Assembly: GCF_022458865.1 (NCBI RefSeq)
Contig: NZ_JAJNMU010000028.1
Location: 1-64,000, forward strand
Origin: Paenibacillus periandrae
Lineage (GTDB): Bacteria; Bacillota; Bacilli; Paenibacillales; NBRC-103111
Direction of reading: 5' to 3'
Length of the DNA stretch: 64,000 nt
Notes under the pieces: model-generated
What the model saw: only the letters and a program-made list of their open reading frames with translations
Database searches by the model: none
What the model was told of the DNA's origin: nothing
In this document: positions 28,000 to 36,385 of the stretch, one piece after another
Layout: each line of letters starts with the position of its first letter
Numbering within the stretch: position 1 is the stretch's first letter
Translations under genes and position numbers: made by a program

Positions 28000-28965
28000 T
28001 TAGTAGCCTTTTCCGAATTGGCGGATATTGATCATCTCGTCCGTCCTGCCTGCAAGGAACAAGTCGAGATTATGCATGAACCCCTGGCTGAACCGGTCGT
28101 GGAATTGATCCCCGCCGCCTGCGCAGTGCGGAGTGATGATGACGTTGTCCAGCTCCCAGAACGGACTTTCGGCCGGCAGCTTCCCGAGCTTGAATTCTTC
28201 AACGAACACGTCCAGTCCGGCTCCGGCAATCTTGTTGTTTTTCAAATAATCCAATAAAATTTCTTCGTTGATCAGCGCCCCACGCGATATATTAATAATA
28301 AATGCACTCGGCTTCATCAGCCTGAACTGCTCCTCATCCAACAGATTAAGCGATGCCTCTGTTAGCGGTAGTGTCAGTATAATAAAGTCGCTTTGCGCAA
28401 TCACCTCATTCAACTGTGCTTGCTTGTACATCCGGTCGAATTCAGGCAGTGGATTGCCGGTCGTATTGACGCCGATTACCTTCACACCGAAGGCGCGGGC
28501 GCGAATCGCCGTTTCCGTTCCGACATCTCCGGCTCCGATAATACCGGCCGTTTTCCCGGACAGATTCATAAAGGGGCCAATACGTCCCCAGGTATGCTCG
28601 AGCTGGTTTTTGATGCCTTTGACGCTGTTTCTAGCCAGCATCAGCATCTTGGTCATAATATCCTCGGCAATTGGCAGTCCCATCGAACCACGGGCATTGA
28701 TTACGATAACACCACGTTCCTTCAAATAATCCATCGGCAGACGCTCGATTCCGATATGGGCCACCTGCACCCACTTCACCCTGTCGCATTTCTCCAGAAA
28801 GTCCTGCTGCAGCGTACGGTGATTGGCAATGATGATATCCGCGTCGGTATAGGCATCGGAATCGATAAGCTCCTGTTCTCCTTTAAACAGGGTGACTTCG
28901 ATTCCTTTACTGTTCATCTCGGTAACCTGTCCAGAATCGAACGGGTAGGTGGATACTATTTTCAT
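28000..28965 (-). CDS. D-isomer-specific 2-hydroxyacid dehydrogenase
   Basis: A 321-residue NAD-dependent oxidoreductase of the D-2-hydroxyacid family. The Rossmann motif is GIIGAGDVGTE near residue 145. The catalytic trio is visible as R in NISRGALI, E in GLDVFVEE and H in ITPHCAGG. It interconverts a 2-hydroxy acid and a 2-keto acid; here a sugar-derived acid is likely. It is first in a transcription unit with the GHL6-type and SIS genes, preceded by a cre-like box and by a 28-bp element shared with the cluster 2 binding protein promoter. Confidence 0.9.
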   Translation of the reverse strand: MKIVSTYPFDSGQVTEMNSKGIEVTLFKGEQELIDSDAYTDADIIIANHRTLQQDFLEKCDRVKWVQVAHIGIERLPMDYLKERGVIVINARGSMGLPIAEDIMTKMLMLARNSVKGIKNQLEHTWGRIGPFMNLSGKTAGIIGAGDVGTETAIRARAFGVKVIGVNTTGNPLPEFDRMYKQAQLNEVIAQSDFIILTLPLTEASLNLLDEEQFRLMKPSAFIINISRGALINEEILLDYLKNNKIAGAGLDVFVEEFKLGKLPAESPFWELDNVIITPHCAGGGDQFHDRFSQGFMHNLDLFLAGRTDEMINIRQFGKGY

Positions 28966-29007
28966 AGGGCTTCCTCCTTAAAATTGGCTAAGCTTACTTG
29001 TTCAGTT

Positions 29008-29021
29008 TAAAGCGTTTGCAA
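29008..29021 (-). promoter_or_regulatory. Candidate cre (CcpA) site upstream of the dehydrogenase operon
   Basis: The minus strand reads TGCAAACGCTTTAA, matching 13 of 14 positions of the cre consensus TGNAARCGNWWWCA. It lies 43-56 bases before the dehydrogenase start codon, a place where bound CcpA would block transcription when preferred sugars are present. Confidence 0.55.
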
Positions 29022-29030
29022 TGAGATACC

Positions 29031-29058
29031 TATACAAAAGATTTAAGATGATACCACT
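29031..29058 (-). promoter_or_regulatory. Shared cluster 2 promoter element, copy A
   Basis: On the minus strand the 28 bases contain GTGGTATCA, then CTTAAA, then TTTTGTATA. They are identical at 24 of 28 positions to 36273-36300. Both copies sit 66-69 bases before their start codons. Probably a YesN-type regulator operator with promoter. Confidence 0.65.
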
Positions 29059-29075
29059 TTATTTGTGCAGGCTTC

Positions 29076-30722
29076 CTATTGGCTCAGCTTGAACTCCTGC
29101 GGTGTAACGCCATAATATTTCTTGAACACCCGGATAAAATAATGTGGTGTCTGATAGCCCAATTGGCTCGCGATGTTGTAAATTTTCTCATGCTTGTTGC
29201 GAAGCAGCTCGACGGCCTTCTCCATCTTGACCTTCATTACGTAATCGCTGATCCCGATACCGGTCTCGACCTTGTACATCTTGGACAAATAAGCCGGATG
29301 CAGAGCGACATGATCGGCAATCGCCTGCAGCGAGGCGTCACCATCCATATGCTGCTCAATATAGGCCTGAATCCGTTCAACAACGGTCAATTTGGGGTCC
29401 TTGTGCTGCTTATGCAGGTCATTTTGAAGCAGCGCGAACACATCGAATACCCATTCGCGTAACTGCGCAAGCGAATGAAAGGGACGAAAGGTGCGGTTCT
29501 GCTGCAGCTTCTTCCCGTAATGACCTATCATGTTTTGCAGCTGCCGCCCGTTCTTGTGTGAGATGTGCATAAAAGTGCCGGCGATGAAGAAAAAGGCCTC
29601 GCTCAAATACTCCGGTGATTCCCTCCACTTCGCATCCAGCTCCTTAAATACCAGCTCCAACCGCTCCTCTGCCATATCCCAGCGTCCTATTTCCAATACA
29701 TGCAGCAGCATTGGCGGCTCATACAGGGAATGCAGCGAGCCAATACGGATCGTCTCGGCATCATCAGTAACAACAGCAAAAAACTGCTGCTCACTCCCGA
29801 TATGCTTACGGATTCCGGCAATGGCACAATGATATAGAGGGACAATCTGCTCGGACAAACGCACCCAGCGATTGACTAACAGGACCGAGATTTTACGCTT
29901 CAGATAGGTTCTCGTTTTCTTCTGCAGCTCCCCGATATCCGCTGCCAGCTGCAGCCGGTACTGCTCATTCGTCTGCTCATGAAGCGGTTTTTCCAGCTGC
30001 TCATGATTGAGGCTGACCAGAAAAACCAGATGTCCATTAATGTCCTTGCAGTGCCAGAGATGGAAGGTTTCACGAAAGACCTCCTCGGCCATATTCGTAA
30101 TCGCGTATTCCAAAAGGGACAGCTTGACTTCATCCTCCACAGCGCTCTCCTCATCCATCCGAATGACCATCATACACACATAATCCTCGCAATCAAACGG
30201 CAGCTCCAGCGCTCTCATCTTCTTGCATAACACGGGACGCGCGATTTCCCTGCCCTGCAGCAGGTCCATTAATAATTGGGATCGCAGAAAAGGAATGTTC
30301 TCACGCAACGTATACATCGCATTGTGGTATACCTCCTTCACATTCCACTCCTCCCGCAGCTCGCTGCAGATTTGCTCAATGAGAGCTGTCAATTCCCCGG
30401 TATCAACCGGCTTCATCAAATAGCCTGCCGTCTTAAATTGAATAGCCTGCTTGGCATATTCAAAGTCACTGTATCCGGACATCAGTACACAACGAATTTT
30501 CTCGGATATAGACCTTACGCTTTGGATAAGCTCCAGACCGTTCATATCGGGCATGCGAATATCCGTAATCAGGATATCAATGGATTGGGCCCGGATCGTT
30601 TCCAGCGCTTCCTTAGCCGAATATGCCTTATAGACCGCTTTGACTCCGTAATCACACCAAGGAATCGTCTGAGCCATACTATCGACCTGGGCCGGATGAT
30701 CGTCAACAATCAGCAACTGCAT
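29076..30722 (-). CDS. Response regulator, YesN type (REC plus AraC)
   Basis: A 548-residue two-component regulator. The receiver domain (about 1-120) has acidic residues at VDDH, phospho-acceptor D54 in ITDIRMPDMNG, and a lysine in MKPVD. A poorly conserved linker (about 130-430) is followed by a double helix-turn-helix AraC domain (about 445-548; DASLQAIADHVALHPAYLSKM, IYNIASQLGYQTPHYFIRVF). It is paired with the sensor kinase gene 43 bp upstream and should activate cluster 2. The repeated element at 29031 and 36273 is its most likely binding site. Confidence 0.93.
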   Translation of the reverse strand: MQLLIVDDHPAQVDSMAQTIPWCDYGVKAVYKAYSAKEALETIRAQSIDILITDIRMPDMNGLELIQSVRSISEKIRCVLMSGYSDFEYAKQAIQFKTAGYLMKPVDTGELTALIEQICSELREEWNVKEVYHNAMYTLRENIPFLRSQLLMDLLQGREIARPVLCKKMRALELPFDCEDYVCMMVIRMDEESAVEDEVKLSLLEYAITNMAEEVFRETFHLWHCKDINGHLVFLVSLNHEQLEKPLHEQTNEQYRLQLAADIGELQKKTRTYLKRKISVLLVNRWVRLSEQIVPLYHCAIAGIRKHIGSEQQFFAVVTDDAETIRIGSLHSLYEPPMLLHVLEIGRWDMAEERLELVFKELDAKWRESPEYLSEAFFFIAGTFMHISHKNGRQLQNMIGHYGKKLQQNRTFRPFHSLAQLREWVFDVFALLQNDLHKQHKDPKLTVVERIQAYIEQHMDGDASLQAIADHVALHPAYLSKMYKVETGIGISDYVMKVKMEKAVELLRNKHEKIYNIASQLGYQTPHYFIRVFKKYYGVTPQEFKLSQ

Positions 30723-30765
30723 ATGCAGCCCTCCGCTGCGAGTATGTTCTAAACAAGGAAACGAA

Positions 30766-32493
30766 TCAGCTTATCCGTACTTTCATCGTAAATGCAACCT
30801 TCCAGCCACCGAGCAGTGAAGCGGAAATATGCAGGCCGGAGCCTCCCCCGAATTGATGCCTCAGCCTCTGATGCACGTTCCACATGCCATGTCCAAGCTC
30901 TTCCTCCAGCCCTCTTTCAAACCTTTCATTCATCTGTGCAATTTCTTCCAGACTGCTGCCGATTCCGCTATCTTCGATGATCAGAGTGTGCTCTGTTTCG
31001 GTAGCATAACCGGAAATTCGGATCGTTCCGATACCGGACTTGCATTCAATTCCGTGAACGATGGCATTCTCTACAATAGGCTGGACAAGCAGTCTCGGAA
31101 TAATACTCGCCTTCATCTCCTCTGGAACATCCAGCACGTACTCCAGTCTGCGGGTTTGCAGCTTATGAATTTCCAAATAATTGACAATTAAATTCAATTC
31201 ATTCTCCAGTGTAACCTCCTGATGCTCAATATGGGTTGCATAACGGTAATATTTACTTAAATGCTGTGTCATGGCAATGATTGCCTGCTTGTTTTCCAAC
31301 TGGGCCATGCTCTGGATAAAAGCCAGGCTGTTATACAAAAAATGCGGATTAATCTGTGATTGCAGCTGCTTCAGCGTCGCGTCGCGCACCCTGATTTTCT
31401 CCCGCAGCACCTTTTCCACCAAATCCTGAATTTGCTCGGCCATGCTGTTAAAATGATTGAATAAAATCGTGAATTCGCGGCTTGCCGTAAGCGTTATCCG
31501 TGTCGAGAAGTTTCCACGTTTCAGATTGTTTACGCTTCCAATCAGTCGGGTTATCGGAACCTGAACATTTTTAAATAACAGGTAGGAAGCCATAATACTC
31601 GTCAGCAGCAGCATCGAGATCGTGATGTAGAACAAATTGCGGCTTGTCGTAATCGGTGCCAGCACGCTCTCCAGCGGCACCACGTCAACCAGGTACCAAT
31701 CCAGGGAGCTGGATTTGGCATAACTCAGCATATATTTGATTCCATTCATCTCCACAGTCCTGCTGCCCGACCGCTGCAGCTTATCGCCTTTGAGTAGAGC
31801 GGCCAGCTCCGAGACAGTTTGCCGGTTTGCCGTGGAATTCATGATCGGATCATACCCCTCATGAAAGAAAAATGGCTCCCCAACGCTGCCCGCTTTGAAT
31901 TGGTCCAGCATCAGCTCGATATTGCGGGCTGCAAAAGCCACCTCAATGATGACATTCACCTGACTGAGGTCGCCAAACAGCAGTGACGGGTCGGTCGAAT
32001 ATCGGTAAAAATAGTTTGGCTGCTCGCTGCCACCCGTATGAGGACGATAAACCCAGTCGGGTGACATATTTTTCTGGAAATAGCTTAAATCATAATTTTC
32101 CAGGGCATTCGTCGATACCAGCTGCTTCAAAGCCGGCGAATAGATCGACAGCTTATTTGTCCAGCTGTAGGAGGCGCTTTGCAGATTGATTTTTTCCAGC
32201 AGCGTTTGTCGAATCTGAATCGAATCGAACAACTCGTAGGACAAATGAATCGACTGGAACTTGACCGCCTCCGGTTCTCTGCCCAATGTAAAAGCTACCT
32301 TGGCCAGCTGATCCGCGTTCGTATCCATTTGATTCAAAAAAAAGGAAAGACGGTTCACATTCGATTTCTCAATTTCCGACTTCACGACATTCGTGCTCAC
32401 CTGATTCGAATAAGCGAACAACAGCAGCAGTGGAATCAGCAGCAAGCATACAATGATCATGATTTTGCTGAAAATACTCAAGTTTTTCACCAT
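30766..32493 (-). CDS. Sensor histidine kinase, YesM type
   Basis: A 575-residue membrane kinase. A first membrane helix (KIMIIVCLLLIPLLLLFAY) precedes an extracytoplasmic sensor domain of about 250 residues, a second helix near 285 and a HAMP linker. The His_kinase block SQINPHFLYNSLAF carries the phospho-accepting H, and the HATPase domain has N and G boxes (VENAIVHG, EDSGIGSSLEE). I chose ATG 32493, where the protein begins MVKNLSIFSK; an upstream GTG would add 23 residues with no clear ribosome site. Partner of the regulator at 29076. Confidence 0.92.
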   Translation of the reverse strand: MVKNLSIFSKIMIIVCLLLIPLLLLFAYSNQVSTNVVKSEIEKSNVNRLSFFLNQMDTNADQLAKVAFTLGREPEAVKFQSIHLSYELFDSIQIRQTLLEKINLQSASYSWTNKLSIYSPALKQLVSTNALENYDLSYFQKNMSPDWVYRPHTGGSEQPNYFYRYSTDPSLLFGDLSQVNVIIEVAFAARNIELMLDQFKAGSVGEPFFFHEGYDPIMNSTANRQTVSELAALLKGDKLQRSGSRTVEMNGIKYMLSYAKSSSLDWYLVDVVPLESVLAPITTSRNLFYITISMLLLTSIMASYLLFKNVQVPITRLIGSVNNLKRGNFSTRITLTASREFTILFNHFNSMAEQIQDLVEKVLREKIRVRDATLKQLQSQINPHFLYNSLAFIQSMAQLENKQAIIAMTQHLSKYYRYATHIEHQEVTLENELNLIVNYLEIHKLQTRRLEYVLDVPEEMKASIIPRLLVQPIVENAIVHGIECKSGIGTIRISGYATETEHTLIIEDSGIGSSLEEIAQMNERFERGLEEELGHGMWNVHQRLRHQFGGGSGLHISASLLGGWKVAFTMKVRIS

Positions 32494-32654
32494 GACATGA
32501 AGCACCCCATTATCTATTATCCAAGGATACCCATATTGTACAGAGCTGTCCCCGCAATGCACAACCTTTTTTCACAGCAGGTCAGGGTACAGGCACACAG
32601 GGATTTAAGAAACGGAATGAGGTGTCAGGCCAGGCATCCATGCACGCTATTCTT

Positions 32655-33519
32655 TTATTCCTTGACGGACCCGAGAATAACTCCCTTAACAAAGTAGCGC
32701 TGCAGAAACGGATATACCGACAGTATAGGCAGAGCGCCGATAAACACCTGGGACGCCTTCACGGTCCGTGGCGATATGTTTTTGATCTCATCCTCGGTAA
32801 GACCGAGTACCGAGAAATTCTCGGAAACAATAATCGATCGCAAAAAGGTCGAGATCGGATAATCGCTGGCATTTGACAAATAAATCATCCCGTCAAACCA
32901 GGCATTCCAATGGGTCACCATCGCAAATAAAGAGAGCGTCGCCACTGCCGGCATCGAGATCGGCAAATATATCGTGAACAGAATCCGCAAATGGCTGGCG
33001 CCGTCCATCAATGCCGCCTCCTCCAGCTCCTTGGGAATCGCACGGAAGAAGTTCAGCATCAGGATCAGATTCCAGATGCTCACGGCTCCGGGCAGCACCA
33101 GCGCCCAGATTGTATTCATCAGGCCGGTTCCCTTGACTACCAGATAAGTCGGAATCAAGCCCGCATGGAACAGCATCGTAAATACGAACAGCCAGGCATA
33201 GAACGTCCGCCCTTGAAACCGCGTTTCTTCCTTGGACAGCGGATAGGCCGCCAGCACAACCAGCAGCATTGCCCAGTAGGACCCGCTTGATGCCTATCCA
33301 TAACGCATGGAGGAAGTTGCTGTTGCCAAGCGTCTCCGTATACGCTTCAAATGTAAAATGAACCGGCCAAAAGGTGACAATATTACCGGTCGCAGCGGCA
33401 CTTGAGCTTAAGGAAATTGCCAAAACGTGAATCAACGGAAGAACGCAAAGCGCGCTCAGGATGAACAGGCAGGCATAGTTGCAATAAGAAAACACTTTAT
33501 ACGGCATCGATCGATACAT
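32655..33519 (-). pseudogene. Sugar ABC transporter permease (LplC type), frameshifted
   Basis: The permease is split between two frames. An 83-residue N-terminal part starts at ATG 33519 (MYRSMPYKVFSYCNYACLF..., first membrane helix, up to GIKRVLLG). The remaining 204 residues (MLLVVLAAYPLSK..., EAA loop EEAALMDGASHLRILFTIYLP, end RYFVKGVILGSVKE) continue in another frame from about 33270. Between GIKRVLLG and MLLVVLAAY relatives have a few extra residues, so a deletion of about 11 bases (or another number leaving remainder two) explains the shift. If real, the cluster 2 importer lacks a working second permease, unless the downstream fragment alone suffices, which is unlikely. A sequencing error is the alternative. 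Confidence 0.85.
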
Positions 33520-33534
33520 AGCAGCTCACCCGCT

Positions 33535-34494
33535 TCAAAATATTCGATAGTTGGCAAATTTGTAGGCCAACCGGTATGAAACGACAACAAGTATAAAGCC
33601 GATCAGCGATTTGAACAAACCGACAGCCGAGGCAAAGCTGAATTGTCCACCGACAAGCCCAACCCGATAAACGAAGGTATCAATAATATCCCCTTTGTTA
33701 TATACCAGCGGATTATAGAGATTAAATATTTGGTCAAAGCCGCCGTCGAGAATTTTGCCTAGCGCCAATGTCGTGACAACGGCGACAATCGGCAGCACGG
33801 AAGGTACGGTAATATGAATCGTTTGCTCCCAGCGGTTGGCTCCATCCACTTCAGCGGCCTCGTACAAGGCAGGGTTGATTCCGCTTAATGCGGCCAAATA
33901 AACGATCGCCGAGAACCCAAAATCCTTCCATACATCGCTGACGATAACCGTAACCCGGAACCAATCCCCGTCTCCCAGAAAAAAAATCGGCTGAAACCCA
34001 AGCAGCTGCACCACATGGTTCACAATCCCGTCCTTTACCGAGAGTACATCAATCAATATCCCTCCAAGAATAACCCATGATAAAAAATGCGGTAGATACA
34101 CGAGCGTTTGTACCGCCCGCTTGAAATACGTCTTTCGGACTTCATTCAGCAGGAGTGCAAATATAAAGGGAATCAAGATATTGGTACTGATCTTCAGCGT
34201 CGAAATCACGATTGTATTGATAATGACCTGTACGCTGTCGGGGTAGGTGAATAAATATTTGAAATGATCCAGTCCCACCCATTCGGAATTTATGATGCCC
34301 AGCCAAGGCTTGTATTCTTTAAAAGCTATGACGATGCCGAGCATCGGGATGTATTGATATATAATGACCACGATTAGTGCAGGCAGCAGCAGCAGATGAA
34401 AGCTCCAGGTTCTTTTGAAATAGGAGATGTATTTGGAGTTTTTTCTGGCAGCAGCAGTCTGTGTATCCGTGATCGGACGGATCAGCTCGCTCAT
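33535..34494 (-). CDS. Sugar ABC transporter permease, LplB/YteP type
   Basis: A 319-residue permease with six membrane helices and the coupling loop EAAEVDGANRWEQTIHITVP near residue 215. The N-terminal YIPMLGIVIAFKEYKPWLG stretch is typical of the MalF-type subunit of Lpl importers. It lies 12 bp after the binding protein gene and 15 bp before the frameshifted second permease. All three form the transporter of cluster 2. Confidence 0.93.
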   Translation of the reverse strand: MSELIRPITDTQTAAARKNSKYISYFKRTWSFHLLLLPALIVVIIYQYIPMLGIVIAFKEYKPWLGIINSEWVGLDHFKYLFTYPDSVQVIINTIVISTLKISTNILIPFIFALLLNEVRKTYFKRAVQTLVYLPHFLSWVILGGILIDVLSVKDGIVNHVVQLLGFQPIFFLGDGDWFRVTVIVSDVWKDFGFSAIVYLAALSGINPALYEAAEVDGANRWEQTIHITVPSVLPIVAVVTTLALGKILDGGFDQIFNLYNPLVYNKGDIIDTFVYRVGLVGGQFSFASAVGLFKSLIGFILVVVSYRLAYKFANYRIF

Positions 34495-34506
34495 ATGCCT
34501 GCCCTC

Positions 34507-36204
34507 CTATTTTTTCAGCGTTTTGTACCACTCGTTGACTTCTTTGGTAATCTCATCGCCTCCGCTTGCTTTCCAGTCCGATACAAATTTATCGAAGGCT
34601 TCGACCGGCAGCTTGCCATATATAATTTGGGTAAAGGTTTCCTTTTCCATTTTTTCAAGAAGCTCCAGCTTGGTCCGCATCGTTTTGGTTGGTGCGCCTT
34701 TAAATTCATTCGCCAGATCGAATTTGTTCTGCTCTACCCTGATTTTACCTGCTAATTGGTGCACAGGCACCCGGTCCTTGATGCTGTCCTCGATAGGATT
34801 GGCAGGTGTCGCCTTTGGATCGTTGGCAAATTTGAGGATACCTTCATCGTATGAATAGGGCCGATTTAAATTCGTTCCGCCGATTAGCGAAGCATAGGCT
34901 TTGGCTTCAATCGGTGTTTTGCCATCAGGCAGCGGCCATTTGTCCTTAGGAATACCTGCCTGCTCGAACTGCTGGTAAACCGGCTTGCCATCCTTCATCA
35001 CGTAATCATAGCCTTCGTGATTGCCAAGATAGAACTCCGAATCCTTGACAAAAAACTGGTATTCAAACATCTTCTGATAATAAGCAAACCACGCATCGAT
35101 ATGCTTGAAGTCCTTATTGAATAGAATTCCGCGCTTCACCATCGGCGTCTCGACTCTTCCTATATTGCCCGTTGGACCTGCTGGAAGGTAAAGCGGCTTG
35201 AATTCTGCTTGCGGATTGTTTTTCGTCGTATCCAGCAGCGGATTCGGATACATATGATACTCACCGGCAACCAAGCCGGCTGAGCCATTGACAAAGCTTT
35301 CCGTTGCTTTGTTCTTGTCTTTAATGCCCGCTTCCGGATCGATATAGCCCTTGGCCATCCAGTCGCGAATTTTTGAAAGCGCTTGCTTCACAGACGGCTG
35401 AATAGAGCCATACATCAAATTACCGTCCTTATCCTTGGTCCATTGAAAGGGCATGTTGTTACCATAAGCGCCGAATACCCAATCCACTGTTGCTCTCGTT
35501 CCATTGACCCGATCCAGCATGGAAAGCGCGAGACCGAATGTATCCTTCTTGCCGTTTCCATCCGGGTCCTGATTCGTAAAGGCCTCAAACACTTTGTCCA
35601 TATCATCGATCGTTTTGGGATCAGGCAGATTTAATTTTTTCAACCAATCCTGCCGTATCCAAAATATCGTGCCGCCGGTCAGGCTCTCGTACATCGGGAT
35701 TCCGTACGTCTTGCCATTGCTTTTAAACATATTAAATCCATCTGGGTATTTGGCATATAAATCCTTGATATTTTGCGGAGCATATTTGGCTATTGCCTCA
35801 TCTACAGCCATCACCTTGCCGGACTGGATTAATTCACTGATCAGCGTCGGATCGCTCACTTGAAAAACATCAGGCAGCGGATCGCTTCCGGCCAGCAGCA
35901 GACGCAGCTTGGTATTGAAATCCTTATCATTGTTCACAACAAATGTATGTTTGACTTGAATCCCCATTTTATCCGCCATCCAGCGGGTGTGCACATTATC
36001 CTCGATCGTTTCGCCCGGTTTAAACTTCACATTTGGATCCAGCACACGCGCTGTTGTAATTGTAATTGCAGGATCATATTTTCCATTGACTACCTTGGCA
36101 GTTGCTCCTGTTGTTTCGCTTTTATCATCCGCACAACCTGCGACCGCCAACGCCATGCTTAATACCGTACCCGTGAGCACATAATTTTTATGTGACATGA
36201 ACAT
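34507..36204 (-). CDS. Sugar ABC transporter solute-binding lipoprotein
   Basis: A 565-residue lipoprotein, first gene of the cluster 2 transport unit. Of several in-frame starts, ATG 36204 has AGGGGGAAG 6-11 bases upstream and gives MFMSHKNYVLTG, a compact signal ending in the lipobox ALAVAGC. The long mature domain (FKPGETIEDNVHTRWMADKM near residue 50; GIPMYESLTGGTIFWIRQDWL near 175) matches the LplA/YtcQ type of extracellular binding proteins found with LplB/LplC permeases and YesMN pairs. Confidence 0.92.
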   Translation of the reverse strand: MFMSHKNYVLTGTVLSMALAVAGCADDKSETTGATAKVVNGKYDPAITITTARVLDPNVKFKPGETIEDNVHTRWMADKMGIQVKHTFVVNNDKDFNTKLRLLLAGSDPLPDVFQVSDPTLISELIQSGKVMAVDEAIAKYAPQNIKDLYAKYPDGFNMFKSNGKTYGIPMYESLTGGTIFWIRQDWLKKLNLPDPKTIDDMDKVFEAFTNQDPDGNGKKDTFGLALSMLDRVNGTRATVDWVFGAYGNNMPFQWTKDKDGNLMYGSIQPSVKQALSKIRDWMAKGYIDPEAGIKDKNKATESFVNGSAGLVAGEYHMYPNPLLDTTKNNPQAEFKPLYLPAGPTGNIGRVETPMVKRGILFNKDFKHIDAWFAYYQKMFEYQFFVKDSEFYLGNHEGYDYVMKDGKPVYQQFEQAGIPKDKWPLPDGKTPIEAKAYASLIGGTNLNRPYSYDEGILKFANDPKATPANPIEDSIKDRVPVHQLAGKIRVEQNKFDLANEFKGAPTKTMRTKLELLEKMEKETFTQIIYGKLPVEAFDKFVSDWKASGGDEITKEVNEWYKTLKK

Positions 36205-36272
36205 GTTATTCTTCCCCCTACTGTACAAATATTTGGCTTACTTTTATTGTAAATCAGAGGGTCAAGTGAATA

Positions 36273-36300
36273 TATACAAAAATTTTAAGGTGATACCACA
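36273..36300 (-). promoter_or_regulatory. Shared cluster 2 promoter element, copy B
   Basis: The second copy of the element at 29031-29058, with the same GTGGTATCA, CTTAAA and TTTTGTATA blocks on the minus strand. It lies 69-96 bases upstream of the binding protein start codon. A weaker AT-rich stretch after it could provide the -10 region. Confidence 0.65.
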
Positions 36301-36328
36301 ATTGCTTTTCGTAAGACTTTTAAACATG

Positions 36329-36353
36329 AAAAAGCCCCCTATACACGGGAGCT
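36329..36353 (-). terminator. Terminator at the end of cluster 3
   Basis: On the minus strand AGCTCCC and GGGGGCT pair (one T-G) around a GTGTATA loop, followed by five T. It stands 33 bases after the DUF1537 kinase stop codon. Confidence 0.75.
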
Positions 36354-36385
36354 CTCTAGGATTCGCTTATGTTGCTGCTTACTTC

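Noticed and set aside
30766..32562. Longer start of the cluster 2 sensor kinase at GTG 32562
   Set aside because: The extra 23 residues have no ribosome site and no homologous character; ATG 32493 places the membrane helix normally.
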